Positions 11,301 through 24,070 of a stretch of 64,000 bases of DNA are shown here, piece after piece. The translations under genes and the position numbers were made by a program. The notes beneath the pieces were generated by a model. The model worked only from the letters and a program-made list of their open reading frames with translations. It made no database searches and had not been told where the DNA came from. The stretch covers positions 18,782,637 to 18,846,636 of the forward strand of contig OZ020515.1 in NCBI GenBank assembly GCA_963971425.1. Direction: 5' to 3'. The number at the start of each line of letters is the position of its first letter. The stretch's first letter is position 1. This DNA is from Bryoerythrophyllum caledonicum. Its lineage: Eukaryota; Streptophyta; Bryopsida; Pottiales; Pottiaceae.

Positions 11301-12361
11301 AATTGGCACTTAAAACCAGGAAGAGGACTCACGTACTACACTGTTGGGAAATGCAGGTTTTGAAGGTGCGACTTGGAACATCACAATATCGTAACGTGAT
11401 GGACATGAATGCATTGTATGGCGGATTTGCAGCCAATCTAATGGTCAGGGGCGATCCTGTGTGGGTGATGAACGTAGTGCCAACGTCCGTACCAAACACT
11501 TTGAGTGCAATTTATGATCGAGGCCTTCTTGGTGTCGTTCATGACTGGTAAGCTGGATTGCAGGTCCTTTTTATGCACAACTTTCATGATGAGGCCCAAC
11601 TACAGTTGATGGGAACGAGGTGCAGTCATACTTATCTGCAACAAGTGAGTGGGTTACAGTTTTTAGAGTGTCTAACAAAGTTCTTGTTTGAAACACCAGG
11701 TGTGAGGCATTCTCGACATACCCTCGAACATATGATTTATTGCACGTGGCCTCCCTCCAACCATTTACCACTTTGGACAAGAGGTTTGTCTCTCCTGTCA
11801 ATGCTATCCTGTTTCAGACCCACTCATTGGTTGCCTTCACTTCACCTTAAACCACGATTGATCTGTCTGCCACGTACATAGATGTCTGCTAAACTTGGTT
11901 ATTTTTCACTGGGCATCGAATAATGTGTAATACAAACTTGGCTATGTCGTGATGCCTACTAGGTTATTTATCGATGCTGCCAAGTTGCTGGTTGTGTTAA
12001 ATTCAAAGACACAATGCCAGATTTTCTTTTCACACTGTTGAATAGTAACCATTCAGTTGTGTTGAATCCCCTCTGATTCACATATGCAGTTGAGGTTGAA
12101 GCTTTTTTGTTGTTCGAATGGTGCAGGTGCAGTTTAGCAGAGGTTCTGGTGGAGATGGACCGCATTTTACGCCCAGAAGGCACCATCATCATCCGCGACA
12201 CGCCCACCATGCTCGCACGCGTTTCCAAAGTGGCCAAAGCCATCCAATGGAAGTACGACATTTTTGACTGCGAACCAGGCACAGCAGGCCGAGAGCGCAT
12301 TTTTGTGGCGACCAAACAGTTCTGGAGAGCAGAAGTAGTGGTGGAGGCGCAGCAGCAATAA
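8357..12361 (+). CDS. QUA3-like Golgi methyltransferase (PMT/DUF248 family), nine exons
   Basis: This is a putative SAM-dependent methyltransferase of the plant PMT family, type II membrane proteins of the Golgi; the closest remembered relative is Arabidopsis QUASIMODO3, implicated in homogalacturonan (pectin) methylation. Exons: 8357-8558, 8808-9031, 9386-9589, 9868-10078, 10386-10647, 10761-10938, 11357-11547, 11700-11783, 12127-12361. They join in frame to 596 residues. One membrane segment lies at residues about 21-44 ([17 protein letters not shown]), then GDSLAA, the PMT signatures [37 protein letters not shown] (172-183), SAM motif [13 protein letters not shown] (204-216), [26 protein letters not shown], the second half-domain [15 protein letters not shown] (439-453), WVMNVVP, and [10 protein letters not shown]. 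Introns are 113-418 bp; intron 2 contains a TTAA-flanked MITE. All splice sites are GT-AG and no disruption is seen. Confidence 0.93.
8641..8770 (+). repeat. Imperfect 93-bp tandem duplication in intron 1 of the QUA3-like gene
   Basis: TGAAAACTGTGTGCAAATGA at 8641 recurs as TGAAAACTATGTGCAAATGA at 8734, each followed by GTGTAGTTTGCCTAC. A further TAGTTTGCCTAC sits between them. An ATGCAT-rich palindromic piece lies in the middle. It does not touch the splice sites. Confidence 0.65.
9106..9323. mobile_element. TTAA-flanked MITE, family A, copy 1, inside intron 2
   Basis: The element begins CCCTTAAACGTCAG directly after TTAA (9102-9105) and ends CTGACGTTTAAGGA directly before TTAA (9324-9327). 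The ends are inverted copies of each other, with one changed terminal base. The body aligns over its whole length with 12448-12663. A 4-bp TTAA target duplication with CCC/GGG ends is the hallmark of the piggyBac superfamily. It is about 218 bp and non-coding. Confidence 0.75.
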
Positions 12362-12382
12362 CAGGTGAAAACCCTCTGTAAG

Positions 12383-12813
12383 TTCAACTCATTCACTAGG
12401 TGGATAAACCTCCTGCTCCTTTCTGAGTTACCTACTCCTATGATCAACCCTTAAACGTCAGTTGGGAACCATATATACATGCACGTATTTTACTCTGTAG
12501 AATACAAAAAATGTCTTAAGACCTACACCTTTGGATTGAAGATTCTTCAACTAACATCTTTCATTTGGAGGTCATTTCAATATCTGAACCTTATCATGTT
12601 CAAATACGACACCATACATATAGAATACTGTGGCCACCAGTGGCATCTTCTGACGTTTAAGGGTTAAACGAAAGGTGTGGAATTCAATTTCTACTGTAGG
12701 TTAACTATAGCTATAATGTGGACCACAAGATTTGATGGAGAGCTGAAGTTGTGGGCGCGCAACTATAACAGGTTCTAACCGCTCTTCAACTCATTCACTA
12801 GGTGGATAAACCT
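12383..12813 (+). repeat. Direct repeat pair flanking MITE copy 2
   Basis: TTCAACTCATTCACTAGG followed by TGGATAAACCT occurs at 12383 and again at 12785, 402 bp apart. TTCAATTTCTACTGT also occurs near 12685 and 12824. The MITE at 12448-12663 lies between the repeats, so a local duplication and the transposon insertion have been combined here. Confidence 0.6.
12448..12663. mobile_element. TTAA-flanked MITE, family A, copy 2, just after the QUA3-like stop codon
   Basis: It starts CCCTTAAACGTCAG and ends CTGACGTTTAAGGG. The right flank is TTAA (12664-12667) and the left flank is TCAA, a one-base decay of TTAA. It shares most of its length with the intron 2 copy. It begins 86 bp past the stop codon, so it is likely in or near the 3' UTR. 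Confidence 0.75.
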
Positions 12814-13300
12814 GGTCCTTTCTTTCAATTTCTACTGTTGTAGGTCATCTTTAGCTAGAGTTGAGCACAAGTAGAAGCGATGATTCAACGGAATCCTCAT
12901 CTTTCTTCTCCCTTTTGCTCCCCCTCTATTGACCTAGTACAATTGCTTTTCGCTGTGGTCTAGGAATCGATTTGAAACTTGTACATCACAGGTTGAGATT
13001 GAACAGTAGCTTCATTGAAATTCTAGGTATTGAATTCTGCACCCATCATTGATTCTGAGGTGGCTTGAGCAATATGAGCTGAGTTTTTTCCACAAATGGA
13101 CTCCTCCTTCGCACTTCGCATCCCCTTCGTCACGGTAACTTCACTTGTCTTACTTTAATTTTTTTTCATAAACAGCCCTTTCCTTCTATTAAACAAGAAT
13201 CATTAGCACTCGAAATTATCATCGGCCAATATCGAAGTTGGTATGAAACTTGGTATTAGGATTCGGTGATGTTGTGATGTAAGCTTGCACTCTCTACTAA

Positions 13301-13830
13301 CCCCTAAGGTACCATGATAGTTTTGCACCAAAAACACTTCAAAATTGTTTTATTCTAGTGCAATGAACAAATAAGGAAACAAAACCATAGGATCTCAGTT
13401 AAGACTTATTAAGTAATATATTTACAAAATTTCATAAACTTTGACTGCACGGATTGAAAGATTATAGAGTTTGAAGTCTAGAAAATGGTTCATTTTTTTC
13501 CGTGTGTTCAATGGATCAGCAGACTTTGACTTCACTTGGTGTCAAATTTTTGCACTACACAATGACTAAATCCATTACCATCTTGTTAAGCATGATGTTA
13601 GTTCCTCATACACTAATTTTTAGAGTTAGAGGATGGGTGTAGCATATTCAAAACAACTATGCAAGGAATGGAGGTTCAAAATCTGCCAATTCACACTTTA
13701 AATTTTTGTGAGCTTAATATGTTAAAAGATTGATAATCCAAACACCACACATTGTTGTGGAAAAAATAGAAAATAAAAAATATAAAGATATCTAGTTTTT
13801 ATATAGAAAAGAAGAAGTTTTTTTGGTAGA
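13301..13830 (-). mobile_element. TTAA-type element, family B, truncated, reverse orientation
   Basis: CCCCTAAGGTACCATGATAG follows CTAA (a decayed TTAA). The sequence then matches the reverse complement of the 3' half of the element at 45395-46318, including TTTGACTGCACGGATTGAAAG and TGTAGCATATTCAAAAC. Similarity fades near GAAGAAGTTTTTTTGGTA at about 13820, so the other terminus is missing. Confidence 0.65.
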
Positions 13831-13924
13831 TAGTATACTTAGTAGTGTTAGTAGTAGATGTTTAGGTTTTGCGTTATTGTTGTAGAAGTTTAAGTCTCCA
13901 TTTATGGACACTTACTTTTGTAAG

Positions 13925-14755
13925 AGGAAAAAAAAAAGCAATTTTATTTTTTTAATTAAAAATTTAAATTTTTAATTTAAAACTTTAAAATTTTAAAAAT
14001 TCAATACCTAGGTATCAATCCATGTATGACTCAATCTGTGTATCAACCCCAGTATGGGCTGATACCTGGGTACCTGGATATTACCCGAGCAGCAACCACA
14101 AATTTCCCCTCCTTCTCCAAATATGAACCCCCCCCTAGAACTTCTTTCTTCTCCAGCAACTCTCCTCTCTCCTTCCCTCTCCAAACTCTTCCCCCCCTAA
14201 AATTTTTCCCTCTATCTCCCTCTCTAATTCTCTCTTTCTCATAGTTTTTACCTCTCTCTATTTGGTTCTTATATGGAGTTGGGGTTTCAAAGAAGCAAAA
14301 GTGGAAGAAAAAGAAGTTGAATGTAAGCTCAGAATTTCACGGCCTAAAAGGATTGATTTTAAACCCACAAGGTCCTATTGTTGCATGTTTTTTAACTATG
14401 CCATGTGCTGATCTGTAACTTCTAATTTTTGTTAGATTCGGATTTTTTATAATATATTTCTATACATATTTGTTACTATTATTATTTTACTTGAGATAAA
14501 TTGACTTGGTTAACCTTTGAATTTATTATTTAACTCCGCTAAATTTAATAGGCATAAATAATTAATTATTTATTTACTTGTTATTATTGGTTACTATTGT
14601 TATTATTACTTATTTAATTGATTTTTTTAAATTTTTTAAATTTTTTTTTAAAAAAAATTTCCAGAATTTTATTCAAGTTCCTTGAGCGGAATTAATACAA
14701 GCCTTAACTAGATTATAAAATATAAATAAATAAATAAATAAATAAATATACATAC
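13925..14755. repeat. AT-rich low-complexity stretch with a TAAA microsatellite
   Basis: A/T homopolymer mixtures dominate 13925-14005 and 14440-14660. A run of (AAAT)n lies at about 14719-14752. A pyrimidine-rich patch lies at 14100-14270. No gene is supported. Confidence 0.6.
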
Positions 14756-17700
14756 AACTAGCAAAATGAATAGCCGAATGAGAAGAAATAGATGAAAACA
14801 GCACAGTTGGATGAAAACTGGATGACTGTTTTGAAGGAAATAACAGGTCTGCGAGGAAGACAATGGCAAAAAACTTCCCAACTTCAAACCCTCATAAGTC
14901 TTCCATATCAACTCCATTTCTGATGTTTCTTTGGCCTATCCTTACTGATTTTTTATCCTCAACTTGATGAACCATTCACATATCATGCATGAGGTCCACA
15001 ACATGTACTAATCAGCTGTCCAGCAGGCATCTACAGATTATTCATTAATTCCAAGTAATGCACAACAAGCAATGTCAAACACTCAATCTCTTTTAAGCAT
15101 TCACAGTGCCAACTTGCGAAGTTCGATTGTGCAAGCCTTCACTTCTAATTTGGAGAATACCAATTTTAGCTCAACATACATTATCAACACTAACACACCT
15201 TGAATACCCTAATCACTTGGTTTTCAGCCTCTAGCGAAAATTTGGCAACGCTTCCGCGTCACTGGAGAAACAAAAAAATTCCCAAGCCACACCAAGCCGG
15301 AAAAAGATTGCAATCACAAGTAGGTGGTTGTATTCAAAAGAAGAGATCGATTCACCTCATCTCTACGTCAAGTTCTTCCCTTCATCTTCAAGTCAATCCC
15401 AACTTGATCCAGCTTGAGCTTGTCTCTAGCTCCATATCCGCCACTTCATCTAGCTCCGGCGGACCGGCGTCAACTTGCTTCAATTCCAATTCCACGCAAT
15501 TGAGGATCCACAACCTAGGTATACACACCTTGAATACAGAATCGTACGCCTGCGCACCGTGCTTGCAGTTGTAGACTCGCACTCAGATGCCTCGATCCCA
15601 CGCATAGCTCATCGTTCTCACGCAATACACCTTGTTCTTCTGCCGCGCTTTGCTCACAGCCGCACCTCGACAACAACACCGCGCAGCCCCTCGCCGACAC
15701 AGATACCTCGACAAAGAACTTTGACGTAGGGCTCCCCTCTCACACGCAGCTATCTCTGCCCTCTCACAATTACATTAGCAACACAGCTTGCTCGCACGTC
15801 ACTCCGCAAAGACCCGGCCTCGCGGCAGCTAACCTCCACTTCCACCGCACGCACTTCGCCTCCGCTTCCTCGCACACACTGACTCTGCGCCACACTGACC
15901 CACACTCTCGACGCCGCTCCGCAGACACGCTCTTGGTCCAGCGCTCCACTTCCTCAGCTACCGACCACTCAATCTTGGTACTCACATGCCGCATCCACCA
16001 GCTTTCACACCAAAAAAAACTTCCCTCCACAAAAACGTCGTTTCTCCCACGAAAAGAAAACCTGGTCCTCGCCCTTCACACCCTGCACTCAGCCTTTGCA
16101 GTTTTTACAATGTGTTTAAAAATACACGAAATACACTCCAAGTCTAGAAAACTCCAAAACAGTCACCTTACGGCACTTTCTCCAGCAACCTCAGAAAACT
16201 CACCCACTACGAAATCCTACTCTGACTCACTCAGCAATTACAATTTACAAAGTGTGTTCACAAAACACACGAAAAACACTCCAAAAAAACTCCAAGAAAA
16301 AAAACCAACATGCTCCACAGGTCGACACTCTCCCAGCTGTCTCCCAAGACCAAAAAAAACGGTTGTAACTTGTTCCTTCAATCAAAAAGAAAAAACCTAA
16401 TCCTCTCCATTCACTCCTTGCATTTCCACGATCCAAAAAAAAAATAAAGAGCCACACTTCGTTCAGCTCCTCTCATCGCTTAGTGTCGCCAGAGATTCAG
16501 GGTTCGGCCGTTATTTTTTCCTTCTTTTTCCTTTGTTTTTGTTTTCTCTCCAACAAGACTGGTTCCTTTGCCTCAGGCAGCCCACGACCTTCCCCTGTAG
16601 TGCTAGATTGGCTGCTTTAGCAGGCTAACAACTATCTTCTTCCTAATTTATCATGAGCATTTAACTCGCCGCCTTGCACCTAACATGCCGCCTCTACAAT
16701 TAAATTTAGGGTGGCTGAAGTTGACTAGATTTGTCATGTGTCATGTGCATGGAGAAGTACCTCCTACTAACTTTCTTTTTTTAAAAAACTAGTTCAACTA
16801 GATCTAATACTATCTACCGGTGATTTGCAATCTACTCATCAATTCAAAAACTAACCACATAGCTGGATTCCTAGCACCCTAATTAGGCTACCTAAATTTT
16901 TCTAGCCTTTTTGAAGTTTCCTAAGTATTTTTTCCAACGGTCAACCTGTCAATCAACTGGTCAAACCCTAAAATAAAATAGCATTCTAAGTCGGAAAATT
17001 CCAGAAATTTTACCACTAATTCTACCTGCTAGGAGACACTCTTTTAATTTTTTCATAATTTTTGGCCCATTTCCCAAATTTTAGTCATTCTTTCAAGGCC
17101 TTTTAATTTCATTTTTTTCCTATCTTTCACTTCATTTCCATTTCCACTGTGCTTCTGAGCATGTTAGTAGGCAGGAGGAAGAATAGAGAATTTTAATGTC
17201 ACAACCATGGCACTAGGCCTATTAATTAGGAATTTGACTCTAGTTAATGGATTCTCCACCATTTTAACTTAAACTCGGTCAATTCTATGAAAAAACTAGA
17301 AAAATGTAGGAAAAATAGTGGGAGGCCATTTTGGCCACTCACATTGAAGAAGGAGGCTTTTGAAGGAGATTCCAAGGTGTTGGAGGAGGATTTTGAAGGA
17401 GGCCTTGAAGGTGGTGAAGGAAATGCAGAGAATCTAAAACTTTAGAAGAGTTGGTATCAGCTAGGGTTTAAAGCATCAAACCTAGGATTTGGTCGTGGAG
17501 GAGGCCTTTTGACAACGGTGGTGGAGATTCCTAGGCGTGGAGGTGGTGCAAGAGGTTCACGGCCGCGGCGAGAGGATTTAAGAGACAAGACCAGGATTTG
17601 AAGGAGGTTGCGGATGCAACAAGGAGGTGGCAGGAAGTTGTGGAAAAGGTGATTCTTGCTAGATATTGGATTTTTCATGTTTGTGCAAACTTTCTTGTTT

Positions 17701-20120
17701 GTTGAGTCTCTTATCTCTTTTTCTATTAGAGTGACCTCCGGTTTCGTCCTCTCCAGTCTAGAAAAAAATCCTCCAGTAGACTCTATCTAGACCTTGTATG
17801 TCTTAGGTCTTGGTTTCTTGCACTTGTGAGTCTATGTTAGTGCCTCACCGTTTGTTTTCTATTGCCTCGCCCTTGTGGCAAAAGTATCCTCTTATGTTTT
17901 CTCCACTCTCCCCTCATCTCTAGATCTTGTCTAATTTTTCAATATTTTTCCCGGTTTTCCCGGTCAACAGGGAAACCCTCTTCCAACATCTTATTTCCCA
18001 AGTCACCTCTTCAAAGTGGTCAAATTGTGATGTTGTTTTATTTGTTGTGTTGCTAGATATGTGCGATATCTACATCCACGTTAGTCTAATAAAGTTTTCC
18101 GGAGAAAATACACCGGTTGTCCGGTATACTTATGTTTTCCGGGCCGGAACGGAGATTGCGATAAATTGATAGTGAGATTGTGATAAGTTGATAGTGAGAT
18201 TGGTGTAAATACAAGGCACATCCCGGAGTAAGTCCATCCCGGACAACACGACTCCACGAGTAACACGGATGTTTTTCAAGATCAACCCAAACAAGTGGGA
18301 AGGGATTGCGAAAGGAAAATACTTTGAGGAAGGTGGTTGAATTTTTAAACTCAATCTTTCGGTCAATTTTTCCATGGATCCACTCGGAGAAAATTTCACT
18401 TTTCAGGATGGGTCTTTCGGATGAGCCTTTGTTATATATTAAATGTTATTGTTAATTTATCCCACCAGTTGGTGGAATGTTGTTAAAAGTTGCTAGACTT
18501 AAACACTAGGGTGAGAGTAGTGATGTCGATGGGGCCCCATTGCGCACCCAATCACTACCACTTACGTGGTTTCTCCGGCTACTTACTTTTTTAGGGAATG
18601 GTTCACCCGTCCCGGATGGAGAGTCTTCCGATTTTCTAGTCTACCGGTAATCCGCCGGTGACTAGGCTACCGTTGATTTTAGGATCTAGATATCATTTTG
18701 TCCTTTTGTGGATCTAGTTTTGGAGAGTAGCTATTGACTTTTGTGCACTCTCTAGAAGCTATATGCCATTTCCACCTTTTGGGATCTAGTTTTGGAGGGT
18801 AGCTAGTAGCCTTTGTGTACTTAAGGAGCCTTGGACTCTTGTGTTAGGTACTCTTATTTTTGTTCCCTTGCTCGTCTCTTGCTTTCATTACTTGTGTCTA
18901 GAGCCTTTGTTGAGCTTGTGTAAGTAGATGTGGAGGGAGTTGAGTCTTCCTAGTGAGTCTTTGCTAGGATGTGCATAGTTGTGGCTTGTTGAGTATTATG
19001 TGATTGACTGTGAGTAGAGCCTTCCGGAGGGTGTAACATATCCAAATTAGATAGGTGGAGTAAAATCCGGGATCTACTTCAAATCCTTCAGCGGTGGGAC
19101 CGGGAAGAGCTGCCTACCGAATGGGATCCGAGAAGCCCAAGACTATATATGATAGCCTCCCTTAAGAAGGAAGTGTTTGGATTGGTGGGGAGGAGGGGTG
19201 ATATCCCTCCTCTTGGTACACTAGGAGAGATCCCGACTAAACTTGAGTCCGGAGTATTCCGAGATTTCTACCCTTGTAGTGGATGAGTTCCGACAATCCC
19301 CGTGGATGGTTGTCTTGCTTATGTGATTTGCTTAACATTTGATTGTTGTGATTCTTGTATCTTCTTTGTTTGATTCATTGGGTGTCGTTGTAGTTGGAAC
19401 TTGGGCTTGCGTGACCGATTTACCGGGACAAGTTTCCGATAGATTGTGAAGACTGGTAAACCGACTGCAACCTTTTTAATCTAAATCTTATAGTGTAAAA
19501 ACTTACTAGAAAACTACTCTGACGCTCAAGAAGGTTTAAACTCGACACTTGTGGTTACTTATTATCGGTTATTAAGGTACCGGGGAAGCCATCCTCCGGG
19601 ATGTGATGAGGTATTAAGTGTAAAAAGTTGTTAAAATTTAGAGAGTTTGATGCACGATAAAAATCCCTAGAAACGATATGATTAGGTGGGCTCGCTTAAG
19701 GTTAATTTCGGTTAACTTTGAGAATTACGAACCACTAGACTAGGACAAGATGTTTACTTTTTTGCGATTGGTCTATTGGATTTGTTGATTTGTTAAGGCC
19801 CCGTGCAAGGTCTTGTCGTTAAAGGATTAAGGTTACCATTTTTTCAAGGCTTAGTTTCAATCTAAGAGTACTAGCATCTGCAATGCATCTCCAAGTAAGT
19901 CTAGCACCCCTAGTCACTTGATTAAGAAAGTTGTTGCTTCCATAATGATTCACAAACAAAATAACCTTAGTCCTGTTCAGAATATAGTAAATATAGTGTT
20001 TATCCATTGTCTTCACGACGCATATGGCCATGGGATATAGATTAGTGTAATATAACTACTCCTTTCTTTTGAAAGTAAATACTTTTCTACACTAAGTGTT
20101 TTTTTATACTAAGACAAACA
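14756..20120. other. About 5.4 kb with no recognisable gene
   Basis: From 15200 to 16450 the plus strand is unusually rich in C and A, which opens spurious reading frames in several phases with no recognisable domain. From 17330 to 17660 it is GGA-rich. From 18050 to 19800 it is enriched in CCGG and CCGGA. A short internal duplication around GATCTAGTTTTGGAG occurs near 18711 and 18782. The compositional blocks suggest old retrotransposon DNA, but no terminal repeats or protein domains could be identified. Confidence 0.4.
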
Positions 20121-20129
20121 ACATGTCAT

Positions 20130-21150
20130 CTTCTCAAGGGCCTTGTGGGCACCCATACAACAAGATCTTGGGTTTTGTTTTTAATGATTTTGTCTTGGTA
20201 CCTTCCCCTATACGAATAAAGTGGTGATGATGATTGGCATAAATTTTTTGTACGGTGGTCGTTGGATGTGTGGTAACCAAAAGTAGTGATTTTTGTCCCG
20301 TATACTTTGATGATGATTGCAGGTACATGTTATCTTCAACAAACACCACATCACAATTCCAAATCATCTTTTTTGTCTCAACACACATGAGGCGACATGC
20401 CTCGGTGCCCTCGCAAAAGCCAAGAAACAAACACTTTGTGCCTTTTGCGTCGAGTTTATCCCTCTTCGCATCCGGCACCATGCATATGCAATGCATCCGA
20501 ATACACTCATGTGTGCAATGCATTGCTTGCAGCCGCTTCAAGCTTCTTGTGGTGTGATGGTTACAAGCATCTTTGTCAAATACTGATTGCGGATGTACAC
20601 CGCATTGGTTACCGCTTCTGCCCAAAAATCAAGCTTGAGCCGTTGAGCATGGATCATACTCCTTGCCATATCTACAATGGTGCAGTTAGCTTGCTCGACC
20701 ACTTTGTTTTGCTCGGGCGTGTATGGTGTTCCTGGTTGCCTCTTGATGTTGTGATGCTTCAAGTAACCTCGAAATGCCTTGAAGATGAACTCTCCACCAT
20801 TGTCGTACCGAAACAACTTGATCTTTTGGTCTGATTGCTTTGCCGCAAGGACTTTGAACTCCTTAAATTTCTCAAGGCACCCCCCTTTGTCTTCAACATG
20901 TACAACCACACGTTCCTTGAAAAGCCATCAATGATGGTCACAAAGTACCTTCCATTGTTAAAAGACGTGGTCCTGATGGGGCCGCACACATCCGAAAGTT
21001 CAATCTCTAAAGGCTTTGTGGCGCGAGTCCCTCCATCCTTTGAAAATGGTGCCTCATGTTGCTTGTCTTGCATACACTCTTTACAAAATGGCATAGATGA
21101 CTCATGTTTGCCAAGGGTCATGCAACTTACCATATTTCAAAGCAAATGCA
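20130..21150 (-). pseudogene. Ty1/copia polyprotein fragment (GAG-pre-integrase and integrase)
   Basis: On the minus strand, three overlapping frames (21133-20759, 20909-20538, 20625-20134) give consecutive pieces of a copia integrase. The order is a zinc-binding CKECMQDKQHEAPF segment, ELSDVCGPI and YFVTIIDGFSRNVWLYML, then the DNGGEF core with HNIKRQ, PYTPEQN, MARSMIHAQ and FWAEAV, then DAKRDKLDAKGTKCLFLGF. At least two frameshifts separate the pieces. Reverse transcriptase and RNase H of the element were not found nearby, so this is an isolated, decayed fragment. Confidence 0.88.
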
Positions 21151-21648
21151 CACTTCTTGATGGAGTAAAGAGTTGCTTGTAGTTATTACGGCATTGTAAA
21201 TAGTTATTGAAGTAGATTTAGACAAAAAAGTAAGTAGGAAGGAAAAGGAGGAGAGATGAAAAGAACTTCAGAGATACATAAATGACGCAAGGCCAAAAAG
21301 GTACGACCAACTCACATGTCTTGCATGGGATAAGCAAGGACAAGTGGGTGGCCATGAGTTGGCATAGAGGGACTTACAAGTTGCTTGAGAAGCCACTTAC
21401 AAGATGCATGAGACGCTACTAAGTGGTAGTATAAATAAAGGCCTTTGAAAAAAGACAACATCTCACTCCAAGCATTGTCTGTACTACCTTGTGTGTCTTT
21501 CACTTGCTTCTCCAACCATCTCTCTACTTCTTTTAACATCAATAGATTATAGGCCTACTTATGCAAGTTGCGAGTGTAGAGTTTTGTTGCTAACTTGTTT
21601 GGAGGAGGTCTTAAGCGAGTTTGAGTGTTTGAGTGCACAAGGGTTGAT

Positions 21649-21830
21649 ATGAAGCTTTGGAGGTGCACAAGGAAGGCTTTGGTGCTTCAATATTCTACAC
21701 AGAAGGCTTTGAAGCTTCGATGGTGCACAAGAGACGCTTTGGAGCTTTGTTGGTGCACAAGGGCTCATTTGAAGCGTAGGAGGTGCAGAAAGGCTCATTT
21801 GGAGAATTGGAGGCAATTTGGGAAGGCATA
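21649..21830 (+). repeat. Minisatellite, roughly 36-bp units
   Basis: Imperfect units built from GAAGCTTTGGAGGTGCACAA and GGCTTTG recur about five times. The array reads through in one frame as repeated Trp-Cys-Thr-Arg pieces, but that follows from the repeat and is not evidence of a gene. A second, more decayed family built around GAGTGATTAAGGTGCTTAG follows at 21900-22230. Confidence 0.6.
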
Positions 21831-22267
21831 AGGAGTTGCAAAGAGCGGCAGTTGTGCACATTCAAGCTTTTGAACCTTGAAAGTGTTTATTCATAGTGGA
21901 TGTACTTATTTGCTCTCTAAAGGTGTTGATTTGAGTGATTAAGGTGCTTAGTTGCATATTGGAGTCTACGTGAAGCTCAATGAGGTCATTGAAGTCGATA
22001 TCTGCGTGTATAAGTAAAGAATGGACAGATTTGTTTGAATGAGGTGCAAAAGTGTAGATTTGAGTCTAGAAGGAGTGGGCTTGACTGTTTGAATAGTACC
22101 TTTGCAAATTTAACCTTAGAAGTAGCTCATTTGATTGTTCTCATACAATAGAGTCTTGAAGGGGCTGATTTGAGTGTGTAAAATGCTTAGTTGTTATTTC
22201 AAAGTCTAAAAGAGGTTCAATTGAGTGATTGATGTGTGTTGAAGAAATCAATTCTATCTTTAGAAGT

Positions 22268-24070
22268 TTCTCCCATTTGACCTCAAGAACGCACCCGCTA
22301 AGTTTCAGAGGATGATGGATTGGATGTTGACCGGTCTATCGTTTGCTCGATGCTACATTGATGATGTTATCATTTTTGGTAGCAGCCTACAGGAGCATGT
22401 GAGGCATCTTCAGGCGGCATTGGAAAGATTATGGTAGTAACGATTGTGTTTGGACCATGGCAACTGCAAGTTCTTCGAACGATCGGGTGCCATATTTGAA
22501 AGATATGATTGTCCAGGGGATCTTGGCATACAGCACGCCAAGGTGGATGCGTTGTAGAAGATTCCTACCCCAACTGGCGTGTCACGGCTTCGAGCTTTTT
22601 TTGGTTTGGCAAATTACTATCGCTGGTATGTCAAGAACTTTAGCTTGATTACTATGCCTTTTGCAATTATCACAAAAAATGATCAACTATAGACTTCGGG
22701 AGGGGAAGAAGGGCAGGCATTTTTTACTTCAAAGCTACACCTCGGAGACTACAAAATCCTTTCAGTTGCACACAGACTAGAGTGTTGTAGAAATGGAGAC
22801 ACTGTTGGCTCACAAAGATGATAAGGGACGGGAGTACGTTGTGTTGTTTGTTTCTAGGAGCAACAACAATGCGGAGTCCAACTATTCGTCCTATGAGGAG
22901 GAGGCCTTGGCCGCAGTTTGGGCCATAGCCAATCTTAGGCCCTATTTGTATGGGCAACGTTTTACGTTGGTAACTGACCATCACCCTTTGAAGTGCCTCA
23001 TGAAGTCTGACAAGCTTTCTAGGAAGCTCGCCACGTGGACTTGGTTGCTTCAGGAGTATGACTTTGAGGTTGTGCATCGCACGGGAATCACAAACTTGGA
23101 TGCGTATGGTCTATGCCGCAATCCAAGTCATGAAGAGGATGATTTGACTTGTATCACGTGGCATGGTAACTGAGATAGGGATTCAGTCTCCTCGTGGCAT
23201 GCGCGCCTTACCTTACGTTGATGTCTGGCTCCGCATCGACGTTGCGTGATTTGGCAAGGGATGAGAAATTGGATAGGGCCCAAGTTGTAAGCGATGTGTG
23301 GGAAAAAGGTCCGGTCTTGCACAAGCTACAACATGGAACAATTCCCTTAGCTCTTTCTGCTATGAAGTGTGATAGAGTTGGGCACCGAATAGCAAGGTTT
23401 TGTTGGGAGAACGGGCTTGTATTTTGGATGTGGCCGGATGGAACTAGGCGCATAGTTCCCAGGCCAGATCAGATGGCTTTGTTGGTACGGCAAGTACACG
23501 AGGACCTAGGACATTTTGGTGTGGGACGGACTCATTTGATGTTGTGCTGCATGTATTGGTGGACTAGTATGTAACAATAGGTCGCCATGTATGTTTCTCG
23601 GTGTGAAGTGTATGATCGGATTAGATCTAGCTTCAACACCTTGTCACTGTAGTTCTAGCTTTGCCCATTATGGAACTAGGATACCGGTGGTCTTTGGACT
23701 TTGTTGGTCCACTTGTCGAGACTCCATGCGGAGCCAAGTATGTCTTGGTGATGGTGGAGCATTTCAGCAAGTGGATTGAGCTCCTGGCTCTTCCGCCTAA
23801 CTATTCAAAGTTGGCGGCCATGGCATTCCTCGACCGGGTGTTGGCTCGTTTTGGAGCCCTAGTTGAGGTTTTGACAGACTAGGGGCATGAGTTCCTTGGA
23901 GCTTTCGAAGCTTTGTGTACCAAAGCTTTGATTGATCACCGTACCACTTCTCAAGATGACCCGGAAGCAAACGGTTTGGCGAAGTGTGTGGTTCAAAACG
24001 TGAAGCGGGTCCATAGAAAGTATGGATTACTTTGGAGTGGCGACCATAAATAAAATCTGATGATACCATG
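22268..24070 (+). pseudogene. Ty3/gypsy pol remnant: RT, RNase H, integrase
   Basis: The remnant opens within reverse transcriptase: FDLKNAPAKFQRMMD and the catalytic box CYIDDVIIFGS (about 22345-22380). RNase H follows at 22793-23130 with SNYSSYEEEALAAVWA, the family landmark TDHHPLKCLM and KLATWTWLLQEYDF. Next are a zinc-binding integrase segment (HEDLGHFGVGRTH) and the integrase core (WSLDFVGPLVET, MVEHFSKWIEL) to about 24050. Stops at 23879-23881 and elsewhere, and several frame changes, break the frame. The 5' half (gag, protease, start of RT) is missing. It belongs to gypsy by domain order RT-RNaseH-IN. Confidence 0.88.

Noticed and set aside
15200..16450. Plus- and minus-strand open frames of up to 155 codons
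   Set aside because: They arise from CA-rich composition, have no recognisable domain, and overlap each other in several phases.
20255..21182. Plus-strand frames of 89-145 codons
   Set aside because: They are antisense shadows of the copia integrase on the minus strand.
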